Of a DNA stretch of 55,043 bases, positions 43,750 to 54,200 are shown piece by piece. Position 1 is the first letter of the stretch; the number at the start of each line of letters is the position of its first letter. The translations under genes were made by a program, and so were the position numbers. Under the pieces are notes generated by a model that was given only the letters and a program-made list of their open reading frames with translations, was not told where the DNA came from and did not search any database. This DNA is from Sulfurimonas sp. RIFOXYB12_FULL_35_9 (lineage in GTDB: Bacteria > Campylobacterota > Campylobacteria > Campylobacterales > Sulfurimonadaceae), in the NCBI GenBank assembly GCA_001829715.1, contig MICC01000117.1, positions 1-55,043 of the forward strand. Direction: 5' to 3'.

Positions 43750-45243
43750 ATGTTATTGATGTCTACAAAAGAGGAGTGGTTCGGCAATATCAGAGGCGAT
43801 ATTCTCGCCGGAATCGTCGTTGCACTCGCACTTATTCCTGAAGCAATCGCCTTTTCTATCATTGCAGGAGTAGATCCAAAAGTCGGGCTTTATGCCTCAT
43901 TTTGTATTGCTACCGTTATCGCATTTGTCGGCGGTCGCTCAGGAATGATATCGGCAGCTACGGGAGCTATGGCGCTTCTTATGGTAACGCTTGTTAAAGA
44001 GCATGGACTGGAGTATCTTCTCGCTGCAACTATTCTTACGGGAATGTTGCAGATTTTAGCGGGTTATTTGAAGCTCGGCGTTCTTATGAGTTTTGTCTCT
44101 CGGACGGTTGTTGTCGGGTTTGTAAATGCACTGGCTATTTTGATTTTTATGGCGCAGCTGCCTGAACTGACAAATGTTTCTTGGCATGTCTACGCTCTAA
44201 CTGCCGCAGGTTTGGGGATTATCTATCTTTTTCCTTATATCCCTGCTATCGGGAAACTTATTCCATCTCCGCTTGTGACGATTATATTTTTAACCGTCGT
44301 CGTTACGGCAATGGGCATAGATGTCCGCACGGTCGGCGACATGGGTTCTATGCCCGATACTCTGCCAATCTTTTTGTGGCCACAAGTACCGCTAAATTTT
44401 GAAACGCTTGCGATAATTTTTCCATACTCCGCTGCATTAGCGGCAGTCGGGTTGCTTGAGTCGTTTATGACTGCAACGATTATTGATGACATGACGGATA
44501 CCGACAGCGATAAAAACCGTGAAGCCAAAGGTCAAGGAATCGCCAATATCGCTTCAGGATGTATTGGCGGAATGGCAGGATGTGCCATGATAGGTCAATC
44601 GGTCATCAATGTAAAATCAGGCGGTCGTGGTCGTCTCTCAACGCTCATCGCAGGGGTGTTGCTTCTTATCATGGTAGTTTTTATGTCGGATTTGATTAAA
44701 ATAATTCCGATGGCGGCACTTGTTTCTGTTATGATTATGGTCTCTATAGGAACATTTAACTGGCCATCGGTTAAAGGGCTTAAAACTCTGCCTCTCTCGA
44801 CAAACATCGTCATGATAGTTACAACCGCAGTAGTCGTCATAACGCACAATCTGGCACTGGGCGTACTAAGCGGCGTCTTGCTTGCATCTCTTTTCTTTGC
44901 AAACAAAATAAGCCATTTTATGTATTGTGAAAAATCACTTGATTTCTCTAGCAGCACGCGAGTCTATAAATTTTTCGGTCAGATTTTCTTTAACTCCGCA
45001 GATAGATTTAGCGATGAGTTTGACTTCAAAGAGAGCGTGCAAAATGTTATCATCGATGTAACACATGCCCACTTTTGGGATATTACGGCAGTTTACGCAC
45101 TTGATAAAGCTGTAATAAAACTTCGCAATATAGGCAAAAATGTTGATGTCATAGGACAAAACGAAGCAACTCAAACCATAATTGACCGTTTTGGTATCCA
45201 TGACAAACCCCAAGAGATTCAAAAAGTGATGGGTGGGCATTGA
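43750..45243 (+). CDS. SulP family anion transporter with STAS domain
   Basis: 497 residues. The sulfate-transporter core has about 10-12 membrane segments ([35 protein letters not shown] is the family signature near residues 15-50). A cytoplasmic STAS domain begins near 400 ([26 protein letters not shown]). SulP proteins carry sulfate, bicarbonate or other anions; members with the AFSIIAG signature are often bicarbonate or sulfate importers. AGGAG precedes ATG. The C terminus ends MGGH; the DNA encoding it is duplicated about 970 bases downstream. Confidence 0.9.
   Translation: MLLMSTKEEWFGNIRGDILAGIVVALALIPEAIAFSIIAGVDPKVGLYASFCIATVIAFVGGRSGMISAATGAMALLMVTLVKEHGLEYLLAATILTGMLQILAGYLKLGVLMSFVSRTVVVGFVNALAILIFMAQLPELTNVSWHVYALTAAGLGIIYLFPYIPAIGKLIPSPLVTIIFLTVVVTAMGIDVRTVGDMGSMPDTLPIFLWPQVPLNFETLAIIFPYSAALAAVGLLESFMTATIIDDMTDTDSDKNREAKGQGIANIASGCIGGMAGCAMIGQSVINVKSGGRGRLSTLIAGVLLLIMVVFMSDLIKIIPMAALVSVMIMVSIGTFNWPSVKGLKTLPLSTNIVMIVTTAVVVITHNLALGVLSGVLLASLFFANKISHFMYCEKSLDFSSSTRVYKFFGQIFFNSADRFSDEFDFKESVQNVIIDVTHAHFWDITAVYALDKAVIKLRNIGKNVDVIGQNEATQTIIDRFGIHDKPQEIQKVMGGH
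45229..45241. repeat. 13-bp direct repeat, left copy (ATGGGTGGGCATT)
   Basis: Encodes the last residues MGGH of SulP. The identical 13 bases recur at 46212-46224, on the far side of the toxin-antitoxin segment. Confidence 0.8.
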
Positions 45244-45362
45244 TTTTGGTTTATATGGAGCTTTTACTTTAGTATGCATTCCACCTCAAAAAAGGGTGGA
45301 ACGAGAAAAAAATATTTTAATGCTATAGTGCTATTATCGAAATTAAATGTTGGATTAAAGAA

Positions 45363-45683
45363 ATGGCAAATATAAAAACAAAAGAAGATCTTATTAGGCA
45401 ATTGGAATGTACAAAACATACTTTTCATATATCTACATATGGAATCGCTAATATTTGGCACTCTTTTTTACAAGACGAAAAAATCATGAACTACTCAATT
45501 GTCCCTGAAAACTTAATGCATTTATGTGATTTTGGTTGTGAGGCATATTTGAAATTTTATGACCAATTTGAAGATAAAAAAGAAGCATTTACAAGGAATT
45601 GCCAAGATGCATTTAATTCTGCCAATATGGCTCAATATCTTATTATGATGTTAAAATTACCCCTATATAAATTGAGTCTCTAA
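45363..45683 (+). CDS. Hypothetical protein in the toxin-antitoxin cassette
   Basis: 106 residues, soluble, with several Cys (LECTKHTF, HLCDFGCEAY, RNCQDAF) and aromatic residues. No family recognised. It lies between the SulP gene and the convergent RelE-type toxin gene, inside the segment bounded by the 13-bp repeats, so it probably arrived with the toxin-antitoxin pair. No ribosome binding site is strong (TTAAAGAA before ATG). Confidence 0.55.
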   Translation: MANIKTKEDLIRQLECTKHTFHISTYGIANIWHSFLQDEKIMNYSIVPENLMHLCDFGCEAYLKFYDQFEDKKEAFTRNCQDAFNSANMAQYLIMMLKLPLYKLSL

Positions 45684-45687
45684 AATA

Positions 45688-45945
45688 CTACTTATAAATA
45701 TCTTTACGATGCCCAATTTTAATGACTATTACAACCACTTCACCCTCATTAATTTCATAAACAATTCTATAATCGGCAACTCGTAAACGATAATAAGCAG
45801 ATAGGTTGCCTACAAGAGGCTTTCCAAGATGCGGATTTTCTACAAGCTTCGTCTTCATGACTTCTATAATTTTCTTTTGCCAGAACTTATCGATTTGTTT
45901 CAAATCTTTGATGACTTTGTCATCAATCAAGAGTTTATAACTCAA
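45688..45945 (-). CDS. RelE/ParE-type toxin
   Basis: 85 residues from a TTG start giving SYKLLIDDKVIKDLKQI, a classic RelE N terminus, with GGAGAG seven bases upstream. A TTG seven codons earlier is also in frame. The C-terminal motif YYRLRVADYRIVYEINEGEVVVIVIKIGHRKDIY contains the Arg/Tyr pattern of RelE mRNA interferases. It overlaps the antitoxin gene by 11 bases. RelE toxins cleave mRNA on the ribosome, ParE members poison gyrase; the motif favours RelE. Confidence 0.85.
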   Translation of the reverse strand: MSYKLLIDDKVIKDLKQIDKFWQKKIIEVMKTKLVENPHLGKPLVGNLSAYYRLRVADYRIVYEINEGEVVVIVIKIGHRKDIYK

Positions 45946-46144
45946 GTGCTCTCTCCAACTCCTCAAGAGTTATAAGATTTCTATCCTCTGCATTTGAGCG
46001 TTTCTGCGCTTCATAATACTCTTGCATATCATCAAGATAGTTTTTCAGAGCCTCTTTGACAAAAAAACTCTTTGGTCGTTTTGTAGCTTTTGCAAGTGCT
46101 TCTAGCTGTGCTTCCATGCTATTTTCAAGTCGTATTGAAAGCAT
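45935..46144 (-). CDS. Ribbon-helix-helix antitoxin of the RelE module
   Basis: 69 residues. The N terminus MLSIRLENSMEAQLEALAKATKRPKSFFVKEALKNYL is an RHH DNA-binding fold (beta strand SIRL, two helices). The C-terminal half (YEAQKRSNAEDRNLITLEEL) is the toxin-binding tail. It is encoded before the toxin, and a 20-bp palindrome covers its promoter. Preceded by AAAGGAGAC. Confidence 0.87.
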   Translation of the reverse strand: MLSIRLENSMEAQLEALAKATKRPKSFFVKEALKNYLDDMQEYYEAQKRSNAEDRNLITLEELERALEL

Positions 46145-46154
46145 TCTGTCTCCT

Positions 46155-46174
46155 TTGTATTACATGTCATACAA
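46155..46174. promoter_or_regulatory. Palindromic operator of the toxin-antitoxin promoter
   Basis: TTGTATTACATGTCATACAA, a 20-bp palindrome with only two mismatched positions. It lies between the TATAAT -10 element (minus strand, 46174-46179) and the antitoxin start, the usual site for autorepression by an RHH antitoxin. Confidence 0.65.
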
Positions 46175-46211
46175 TTATATCACATTTATCGTTTTGGATG
46201 TCCTCATTAGA

Positions 46212-46224
46212 ATGGGTGGGCATT
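46212..46224. repeat. 13-bp direct repeat, right copy (ATGGGTGGGCATT)
   Basis: Same as 45229-45241. It is followed by AA, so joining the two copies gives an intact SulP end (MGGH then TAA). Confidence 0.8.
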
Positions 46225-46238
46225 AAGAGAGCCATAGC

Positions 46239-46244
46239 TATAAT
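46239..46244 (+). promoter_or_regulatory. -10 element of the ywbE-dbpA operon
   Basis: Perfect TATAAT, about 27 bases before the ywbE ATG, with GAGGACAAAAG as ribosome binding site in between. Confidence 0.5.
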
Positions 46245-46270
46245 TGCATATATGATTTAGAGGACAAAAG

Positions 46271-46462
46271 ATGGGTGGCACAAAAAGAGCAAATATAAAA
46301 AGCGGTATGAATGTGGCGATTGTACTCAAAGAAGACCAATCAAGCGGACGGCTTACACATGGCGTAGTCCGCGACATTTTAACCTCATCTGCAACCCATC
46401 CTCACGGCATTAAAGTTCGTCTTATGAGCCGTGAAGTCGGACGAGTAAAGGAGATATACTAA
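46271..46462 (+). CDS. ywbE: YwbE family protein (DUF2196)
   Basis: 63 residues with the full family pattern: GMNVAIVLKEDQSSGRLTHGVVRDILTSSATHPHGIKVRL, ending GRVKEIY. Small SH3-like beta proteins of unknown function found widely in bacteria. It is coupled to the RNA helicase gene by TAATG, suggesting a link to RNA metabolism, which is inference. Confidence 0.88.
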   Translation: MGGTKRANIKSGMNVAIVLKEDQSSGRLTHGVVRDILTSSATHPHGIKVRLMSREVGRVKEIY

Positions 46463-47832
46463 TGAATAATAAAGACTTTTCAAACCTTCCTCTTACCAAA
46501 GAGATGCTTCATAACCTAAATGAAATAGGCTATAAAGAGATGACGCCGATTCAAGCTGAAAGCTTGCCGTTTATACTTGATGGCAGAGACGTAATAGCTC
46601 AGGCAAAAACAGGAAGCGGCAAAACAGCCGCATTTGGCATAGGTCTGCTTCATAAACTTCAAGTCAAAAAGTTTAGAGTCCAGTCGCTCATACTCTGCCC
46701 GACTCGTGAACTAGCAGATCAGGTGGCAAAAGAGCTTCGCATGCTTGCTAGATTTTCACACAACATAAAGATTTTAACTCTTTGCGGCGGAACTGCTTTT
46801 GGTCCGCAACTCGGCTCGCTTCGTCATGGTGCGCACATCATTGTCGGAACACCGGGTAGGATTTTAAAACACCTCAAAAAAGCCACACTATCTCTTGAAG
46901 ATGTTGACATGTTAGTTTTAGATGAAGCGGACAGAATGTTGGATATGGGTTTTAGCGAAGAGATAAACGAGGTTTTGGCATTTGTTCCAAAAGAGAAACA
47001 AACGCTTCTCTTCTCCGCTACTTACACAGATGAGATAATGGGCATCAGTGCTTCTATCCAAAAAGATGCCATCAATGTAAAAACAACATCAACGGAAGTT
47101 GCAAACAAAATAACAGAGCGATTTTATGAGGTGCAAAACTCTCAAAAACTAAAAACCGTTATAAATATTTTGAGTAATTTCAAACCCGAGAATGTCATAA
47201 TTTTTGCTAACACAAAAGCAGAAGTTGCGGAGATTGCAGAGACTTTGCAAAAAAACAGGATTGACGCACTCGCTATTCACGGCGATTTAGAGCAGTATGA
47301 GAGAAACGATGTGTTAGTTCAGTTTGCTAACAAAAGCTGCCCTGTGTTAGTGGCAACCGACGTTGCGGCACGCGGGCTTGACATAAAAGAGTTATCCATG
47401 GTTATCAACTACGACCTGCCTCACGGCGAAGAGACCTACACTCACCGCATAGGCAGAACGGCGAGAGCCGGCATGGAAGGTTTGGCATTTACTCTTATAA
47501 GTCCGTATGAAGCGGACAAAGCCGATGAGTACAAAAACGATAGCCGTCTTTTTGAAGATGCAGAGGCTCTAAAAGTTGTAAACGGTTTTGAGATGAAACC
47601 GCAAAATATCACGCTGGTTATTGAAGGCGGTAAAAAAGATAAAGTCCGTGCAGGAGATATTTTAGGAGCACTTACCGGCGAGGCAGGACTTGATGGAAGT
47701 TCTATCGGAAAGATAGATATTTACGACAAACAGAGTTATGTAGCAATTGAGAGCAAAAAAGTAGATGAGGCTCATGAGAAACTCAAAAACGGTAAAATCA
47801 AAGGGAAGAAATTTTCGGTTTGGATTCTTTAA
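46462..47832 (+). CDS. dbpA: DEAD-box RNA helicase DbpA
   Basis: 456 residues. Q motif near residue 30 (MTPIQAESLPFIL), Walker A AQAKTGSGKT near 48, PTRELADQV, DEAD (VLDEADRMLDMGF) near 153, SAT, and HRIGRTARAG. The C-terminal domain (about 380-456, ITLVIEGGKKDKVRAGDILGAL...SYVAIES) is the DbpA RNA-recognition fold that binds hairpin 92 of 23S rRNA, so it acts in large-subunit assembly. It overlaps the next gene by 13 bases. Confidence 0.92.
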   Translation: MNNKDFSNLPLTKEMLHNLNEIGYKEMTPIQAESLPFILDGRDVIAQAKTGSGKTAAFGIGLLHKLQVKKFRVQSLILCPTRELADQVAKELRMLARFSHNIKILTLCGGTAFGPQLGSLRHGAHIIVGTPGRILKHLKKATLSLEDVDMLVLDEADRMLDMGFSEEINEVLAFVPKEKQTLLFSATYTDEIMGISASIQKDAINVKTTSTEVANKITERFYEVQNSQKLKTVINILSNFKPENVIIFANTKAEVAEIAETLQKNRIDALAIHGDLEQYERNDVLVQFANKSCPVLVATDVAARGLDIKELSMVINYDLPHGEETYTHRIGRTARAGMEGLAFTLISPYEADKADEYKNDSRLFEDAEALKVVNGFEMKPQNITLVIEGGKKDKVRAGDILGALTGEAGLDGSSIGKIDIYDKQSYVAIESKKVDEAHEKLKNGKIKGKKFSVWIL

Positions 47833-48347
47833 AATATCTGCTACATTACTCGGAAGCTACAAAAAAACAGGTGTTAGAGCTTATCAAACAAGATAAGTTA
47901 GCTCTGCACCTCAAAAACAGATACCCAAATCCGCATACGATAAAAACAGACAAAGCGCTCTTTACTTATGTGAATGAACTAAAAAACTCTCACATGAAAA
48001 ACGCGCCGACTTTAAGCAAAGTTCTTTATGACGGCAAGATAAATGTTATTCACAATGCTTTGGGAACGCACCGTTTTATCTCAAGGGTTCAAGGTGCAAA
48101 ACTAAAAAGCAAAAATGAGATTCTTATCTCTTCCATGTTTAAAAATGTGCCGCAAGAGTTTTTAGAGATGATAGTGGTACATGAGTTAGCTCACTTTAGA
48201 GAAAAAGAGCATAACAAGGCATTTTATAACCTTTGTCAATATATGCAGCCCTCTTATCATCAGATAGAGTTTGATCTGCGTCTCTATCTCACCCTAATCG
48301 ATATAAATGGCAAAATTGAGAGCTGGGATTCATCGAAATCTTCTTAG
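47820..48347 (+). CDS. YgjP-like (DUF45) zinc metallopeptidase
   Basis: 175 residues with the zinc motif VHELAHFREKEHNKAFY near residue 122; the two histidines of HELAH and the later histidine of EKEHNKAF bind zinc. Its TTG start lies inside dbpA. YgjP/WLM proteins are compact SprT-like peptidases with poorly known substrates. It converges with the diguanylate cyclase gene, whose stop overlaps its own by four bases. Confidence 0.8.
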   Translation: MDSLKYLLHYSEATKKQVLELIKQDKLALHLKNRYPNPHTIKTDKALFTYVNELKNSHMKNAPTLSKVLYDGKINVIHNALGTHRFISRVQGAKLKSKNEILISSMFKNVPQEFLEMIVVHELAHFREKEHNKAFYNLCQYMQPSYHQIEFDLRLYLTLIDINGKIESWDSSKSS

Positions 48348-50263
48348 CTGCTATATACCTCGCTATAAAAACAGTATCTATTTCGCCCTTCTTGCTTTGC
48401 TCTGTACATTGCTATATCCGCATTTTTAAACAAAGTCTCTTTATCCTCTCCATTTACAGGGTAGATGGCTATACCAATGGAAGCTGTTACTAAAAGCTCA
48501 TTGTCACCAAGCTTAAAAGGAGAGTCTATAACTTGGAGAAGTTTTTTAGCGATATAAGAAGAGCCTTGCACATCCGTATCTAAAAAAAGAAATATAAATT
48601 CATCCCCGCCGACACGCGAGACCATATCAATCTCCCTCAAAACAGATTTAAAACGAGCACCCAGTTCAATCAGCAAGCTATCTCCTGCATCATGTCCGAG
48701 CGTATCGTTAATCTCTTTAAAATAATCAAGATCTAAAAACATAACACTGAAACAGCCGTTATTTCTTTTTGCCGTGCCTATTGCATAATTGATTCGCTCT
48801 TCAAGCTGCACTCTATTTGGAAGTCCAGTAAGAGAGTCAAAATTTGCAAGATAGTATATGCGTTCTTCTGAATGTTTTTTATCTGTAATATCCTCTTTTA
48901 TAGCCATATAATTTGAGACTGTTCCGTCATCTTGAAAAATCGGCGATATCTTTACGCTCTCTATATACTCAACACCCTCTTTAGTTAAGTTGATAAACTC
49001 TCCATGCCAGATTTTTCCTGCTTTTAAAGATTCCCACATGTCGTTATACACTTCTGAGTCTGTTTTGCCGGACTGCAGAAAACGAGGATTTCTACCGATT
49101 GCTTCTTCTCCCAAATAGCCTGTGGTTTTACTAAACGCTTCATTGGCATACTCGATATTTCCTTCCAAATCAGTAATAACTATAGTACTAGGACTCTGTT
49201 CTACCGCTTGAGACAGTTTTTGCAGCTCTTTTGTCTGAGCTTTGAGCAGATCTCTGCTCTTAAAAAGCAAAAAAATAATAAATAGTAAAAATAACTGAAC
49301 AAACAATCCCACCGTAGTCATTACTAAAGGGTAGAGCGTATCCGTAGAGTTGTCAAACTCTTTCGTACTGTAAAAATGGATATACCATATTTGATTATTT
49401 ACATTTAATGTTTTTATAGCATGGTGTTTCGGAACATACGAAGAGGCTTCAAAAGATCTGTACAAGAGATGCTTATCGGATATATTTTGGTCGTCATAAA
49501 CCTCAAAACTTAGTATTGATCTCTCTAAAACGATATTATTCATAAAATCATTCATGCGAAACGGACTGTAAACAAATCCAATCAAAGCTTTGCGTCTCTC
49601 TTCAATCGTATCTATTTTTGAACCTTTTTTATAAAGAGGCAGATACATCAAAATGCCTGACTGTTTATGAGAGTCTATCTCTTGAACAAGCGTAACCTTT
49701 TTTGATAGCGACACAGCGGCACTATCTCTTGCCGTCTCCATTGCTGCTCTGCGTGTCGGTTCTGAAAACATGTCGTACCCGATAGCTTCAATATTACGCT
49801 TATCCATGGGTTCGAGATAGAGAATCACACTATACTCTTGACGCTCTCCTGAAGGTTTTATGGAAAAAGTCTCAAATCCATCTTTTTTCATCTCACTCTC
49901 AAGTTCGGCAACCTCACCGAGATGAATCATTTTTGAAAACCCAACCCCTTGTATGCCGGGATAGTTCTTTTTAATATCTAACGCTTCTATAAAATCATGC
50001 CACTCTTGACGAGACACATAATCACTCCCATGAAAAAAGCCGATTCCGCCTCTAAGGACAGCTTCATATTTTGAGATTCGCTTATCAATACTGTTTAAAT
50101 TTTCATTAACGGCAGCTTCAAATTTTTCGGTTGCAAGGTAGTAGTAATAATCCTTAGCAGCATACCAAATTATCGCTGCCGTAATAAATGAGATAAAAAT
50201 AGCCACTAAAACGGTAGCTCTATTGTAAGAGAAGAACTTTGATAAATTATAATATTTGAACAC
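48344..50263 (-). CDS. Membrane diguanylate cyclase (CHASE-PAS-GGDEF)
   Basis: 639 residues: membrane segment about 15-38, extracytoplasmic CHASE domain about 75-240, second membrane segment about 310-335, PAS about 350-465, and GGDEF with SRVGGDEFIFLF near 552. An REID I-site precedes it at the canonical distance. GLPNRVQLEERI (about 485) and DLDYFKEINDTLGHDAGDSLL are also complete, so it should make cyclic di-GMP in response to a periplasmic ligand or light/redox signal sensed by PAS. Divergent from the degenerate GGDEF gene, with a 110-base gap. Confidence 0.93.
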   Translation of the reverse strand: MFKYYNLSKFFSYNRATVLVAIFISFITAAIIWYAAKDYYYYLATEKFEAAVNENLNSIDKRISKYEAVLRGGIGFFHGSDYVSRQEWHDFIEALDIKKNYPGIQGVGFSKMIHLGEVAELESEMKKDGFETFSIKPSGERQEYSVILYLEPMDKRNIEAIGYDMFSEPTRRAAMETARDSAAVSLSKKVTLVQEIDSHKQSGILMYLPLYKKGSKIDTIEERRKALIGFVYSPFRMNDFMNNIVLERSILSFEVYDDQNISDKHLLYRSFEASSYVPKHHAIKTLNVNNQIWYIHFYSTKEFDNSTDTLYPLVMTTVGLFVQLFLLFIIFLLFKSRDLLKAQTKELQKLSQAVEQSPSTIVITDLEGNIEYANEAFSKTTGYLGEEAIGRNPRFLQSGKTDSEVYNDMWESLKAGKIWHGEFINLTKEGVEYIESVKISPIFQDDGTVSNYMAIKEDITDKKHSEERIYYLANFDSLTGLPNRVQLEERINYAIGTAKRNNGCFSVMFLDLDYFKEINDTLGHDAGDSLLIELGARFKSVLREIDMVSRVGGDEFIFLFLDTDVQGSSYIAKKLLQVIDSPFKLGDNELLVTASIGIAIYPVNGEDKETLFKNADIAMYRAKQEGRNRYCFYSEVYSS

Positions 50264-50373
50264 TGAACAGCCTCTGCCTAGTCATAACATAATCTAATAT
50301 TATATCAAAAAATAGCGTAAAATAAAAAATGGAACTCTATTTGCTGAACTTATAAAACATTAAAGGTTGCTCC

Positions 50374-51165
50374 GTGAAAGAAAATATTAGCTTGAACCTT
50401 ATTCAAGGTATAGCAGACCTTCAAAAAGATTTAATCGCTGTTTTTCAAAATAATGAAATTATCTTTATAAACAGTGCTTTTGAAAAGTTTTTTTCCGTAT
50501 CTTCACTTGAGAGGTATAAGGCTGAATTTGGTCCTTTTGTTAACAATTTTGTTCCACATCCACACTATTTCAATGCAGAGAAGATTAACGATAATCAAAA
50601 CTGGTTTGATGCGATTTTAGAGCTAGCCCCCATAGACCGCATTGTAAGCATGATGACACAAAACTATGAGCCTCGCGCTTTTTCAGTAGAAATTAATAAA
50701 ATTGAAGAGTATGTGGTTGCCTTGTTTTGCGATATTACGCAAACTTTGATTAAGCGTATTATGATTGAAAACAAAACAAATATTGACGCTAAAAGCGGAG
50801 CTTATGCAAAAAACTATTTTTTACAGGTAGCTCAAAGTTATCAAGATGCCGCTCTTTTTAATGAAAAAATCATAAGTGCCATTTCGATTCACTGCTCTAA
50901 CATAAAAGACAACACCGATATGCTAAAAGAATCAGTAGCACATTTCAAAAGCGTCATTCGACAAGATGACATGTTAATTCGCTGGAGTGACGATACTTTT
51001 TTACTCATTTACATGATAGACAATATCAAAAATGCACAAATAATGCTAGATAAGTTAAACAGTGCAAACAAGCCCAAAGAGCTGATGGATGTTGAGTATA
51101 ATTTTATGCTAACAACCCAAAACGACAGTGAAAATATAAACTCACTTCTGCGAAAAATCAAATAA
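50374..51165 (+). CDS. PAS plus degenerate GGDEF domain protein
   Basis: 263 residues from GTG with AAAGG eight bases upstream. The N-terminal part looks like a PAS-type sensor (AVFQNNEIIFINSAFEKFFSV). The C-terminal domain has the GGDEF fold with RQDDMLIRWSDDTFLLIY where an active enzyme has GGDEF: the loop reads SDDTF, so catalysis is unlikely, while the RQDD I-site is kept five residues before it. A cyclic-di-GMP receptor or an allosteric partner of the cyclase encoded next door is a fair inference. Confidence 0.7.
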   Translation: MKENISLNLIQGIADLQKDLIAVFQNNEIIFINSAFEKFFSVSSLERYKAEFGPFVNNFVPHPHYFNAEKINDNQNWFDAILELAPIDRIVSMMTQNYEPRAFSVEINKIEEYVVALFCDITQTLIKRIMIENKTNIDAKSGAYAKNYFLQVAQSYQDAALFNEKIISAISIHCSNIKDNTDMLKESVAHFKSVIRQDDMLIRWSDDTFLLIYMIDNIKNAQIMLDKLNSANKPKELMDVEYNFMLTTQNDSENINSLLRKIK

Positions 51166-51257
51166 GCCCTTCTAAATTTCATCTTATATTCTGGATAAAT
51201 TTGATATTATCATGTCTTATAAAAAAGGGTTTTATTCTACACTCATGGGGCTTGTCA

Positions 51258-54200
51258 ATGTCTTTTATTATGCGTCTTTTTATTTTAGTTATGTTTTTGT
51301 GCGCTTCCTCACTTTTTGCTTCTATCGGCAAAGTTTCGCTGCTAAAGGGTGAAGCTTCCCTTGAGCGGGCAGGGCAGAAGTTGAGTTTAAAAAATGGTAT
51401 CGGTATCGAAGAAAAGGATACGATTCGCACCTCTAAAGATGCTCAGATACAGCTTATTTTTGAAGATAAAACTGTTATTACGTTAGGAAGCGAGAGCGAA
51501 TTTAAGGTCGAAGAGTATCTCAGCGAAACTACAAAACCTAAAGCAAAATTCAAATTTAATCAAGGTGTTTTTAAAACTATTACGGGACAAATCGGCAAAA
51601 CTGCACCTGAAAACTTTACCCTTGAAACCAAAACGGCTACAATCGGTATCAGGGGAACTGTTATAGGCGGTGTTGTACCGCCACCGTCTTCATCGGCTCC
51701 CGATACTATCTTTTGTTTAGGCGGAAAGATTACGGCTACATCTCGCCAAACGGGAATTACGGTTAATCTTCCGACAGGAACAATGACCGTTGTTCCTTTA
51801 AATGCTCCACCTGCCCCTCCAAGACAAACTACACCGCAAGATATTCAACAATTTAACCAAAGCTTAGGAGCACCACCACCGCCTGCGCCGGCTGAGGGTT
51901 CAAATCCTCCGCCTGCACAAAGCAGTGGCTCTTCTGGAGGGGAGAGCGGAAGCAATAGTAATTCATCTACTCAAGGAAATAGCGAAAGTGGAAACAGCGG
52001 TACATCCGCGGCTCCATCAAGCGGCAATAATGCTCCGACTACGTCTATGCCAATGAGCATGGATGAAACACCGACTGCTCCCCCTCCTACATCGATACCT
52101 TTTATAGCTCAAACACAAACAGCCGTGCCGACTGCTGCAACGACCGCACTGCAAACAAATCTGCAAACATTAGCTCAAGAGGTTGTTGTTGAAGATGTGG
52201 CAGAAGGACTTGGCGTTCCCGTTGAAGAGATACAACAGCAGATTACCTCAGGAAGCCCTATCACTCCACCGACAGATTCAATCGCTCCGCCTCCAATAGT
52301 TCCGCCAACAAATCCAGTGGTTCCACCGACAGATCCAATCACTCCTCCTCCGACACCGACGACTGTTCCAATCACTCCTCCGGCTGATCCCGTGATTCCT
52401 CCACCAACTGATCCAATCATCCCTCCTCCGGCTGATCCGGTAACTCCTCCGCCAAGCGGCGGCGGTGGGGAAGTTGTACAAACTTGTCCTGGCGGAACAA
52501 GCGGAACTTATCCGAACTGTGTTACTCTGACTTGCCCTAGCGGAACAAGCGGAACATATCCTGATTGTGTTGACATACCGACAGCATCATACACAACTTT
52601 GTTTTCAAATATGAGTGCTTTAGAGGGAGCTAGCGAAACTGTTTTATTTCCCGACGAAAAAGAGAAATCAATGGTTTTTGATGCGACAAACGGATTATGG
52701 AAGTCAAGCGACAATGCTTATATAGTCACTTCTACAGATGGAAATTTCAGTTATATCAATGAACTTAGCGGTACTCAAACGATGTATGTTAAGGATTTAA
52801 CACAATCATACAATCCTGTTTTGTTTAAATCTTTTCCTACCGACTCAAATGCAAGCGGGTACTTAAGCGGTGTTTCAGGGCTTAATCCAATCGCATCGAC
52901 TCATTATGAATTGGTAACCGGCGTTAAGAGCGTTATGAATGAATATTCGTATGCTATAAAATATGAACAAGGGAGTTCTTATGATGCTAGAAAATGGGAG
53001 TATGATTCTGGTTTAAAACTTTTCACAGAGTCATATCACCATGCAGATAGCGAGATTTCATGGGAGTATATAAATAATTTTGCATCCCTCTACAGTGACA
53101 TTTCAAATCCGGATACAGCATATCAAAGTTCTCTGATAGGCGCTATTAGCAATTATCAACTATTCCCATATATAAACTTCTACATCCACGGTGTGCCTGA
53201 TGCAAATCAAAGTCTCAAAAACTACGGGATTCTTGCAGATGGTGGCAAATGGTATTTTACGTACGATAAAACCAATCCTAATTTCTCTACTACCGTTAAT
53301 GTCTACGGAGATCTGCCGATAACGGATGCGATTATTACTTCAAGTGACTATATACCTTTTATGCATACCACAAAAGGCTATCCTATCTATGTGGTAGATC
53401 ACAGCGGATCTAAAGAGATGTACAGCATTAAAAATTTCAACAGCATCGCTAACGACATGTACAACTGGGTAAATAACCACTTTTTAGAGATTAACACAGA
53501 CTATGTAACCGTTGATGAATCCAATATTGTCTATTTCCACGCTCTTCAAGAAAATCAACAAAATGTCTATCTCTTCTACAAAATAGATGAAAACGGTACT
53601 TTGATAGAAGATTCTAGAAACGGAAAAGTCGTAAATCCTATTACGGGAAATGCGCTAAACCTATATACAAATTATCATTTGGAATTATCTGAGATTCAAA
53701 ATTCGGGAGCATACGTTTTTGGTCCAATTAATAATCCTCTCTTAGATAATGATACTCTTCCGACACCGCAAACAGCAGATAACACCATGTCTTATGAAGA
53801 TATAACTACTCTGCCTTTAAATATCTATTCAGAGGGTGCAGGAGCAGATTTTAGAAAACTTGCCATAGAAAAAGCATCGTGGAACGACAAACCTTCAGAT
53901 GATAGTATCTATGTTTATAGCGATTATGGGTCAAATTCAAATAATAGAGATTTCAGTGATACTTCAAAGACGGAAACATTTATCAAATTTCCTACAGACG
54001 GTAACGGCATAATGATGAACACCCATTTTAATGTTGTGCAAGAGAGAAATGCCACTTCAGATGTTGTTAAAAATTATTTCACGGGGTCTGTAACAACGGG
54101 AAGAGTTGTTGAAAATGAGACCGATGGTTCAAATAAAATGATATTCAAACATTTTGATACCATAAATGGGGTTATTACTTCAGATTCAACTTCAAGCTAC

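Noticed and set aside
44595..44957. Long open frame antisense to the SulP gene
   Set aside because: It is the mirror of a strongly coding region, has no start signal and no recognisable domain.
45279..45301. Hairpin TTCCACC / GGTGGAA as a terminator after sulP
   Set aside because: Only seven base pairs with a nine-base loop and no T-tract on either strand.
45450..45458. TTGGCACTC as another copy of the transposon end
   Set aside because: Match ends after GGCACT, so it is a chance six-base identity.
52175..52714. Gly-rich antisense frames over the proline-rich part of the FecR protein
   Set aside because: They result from the repeated CCNCC codons of the sense strand.
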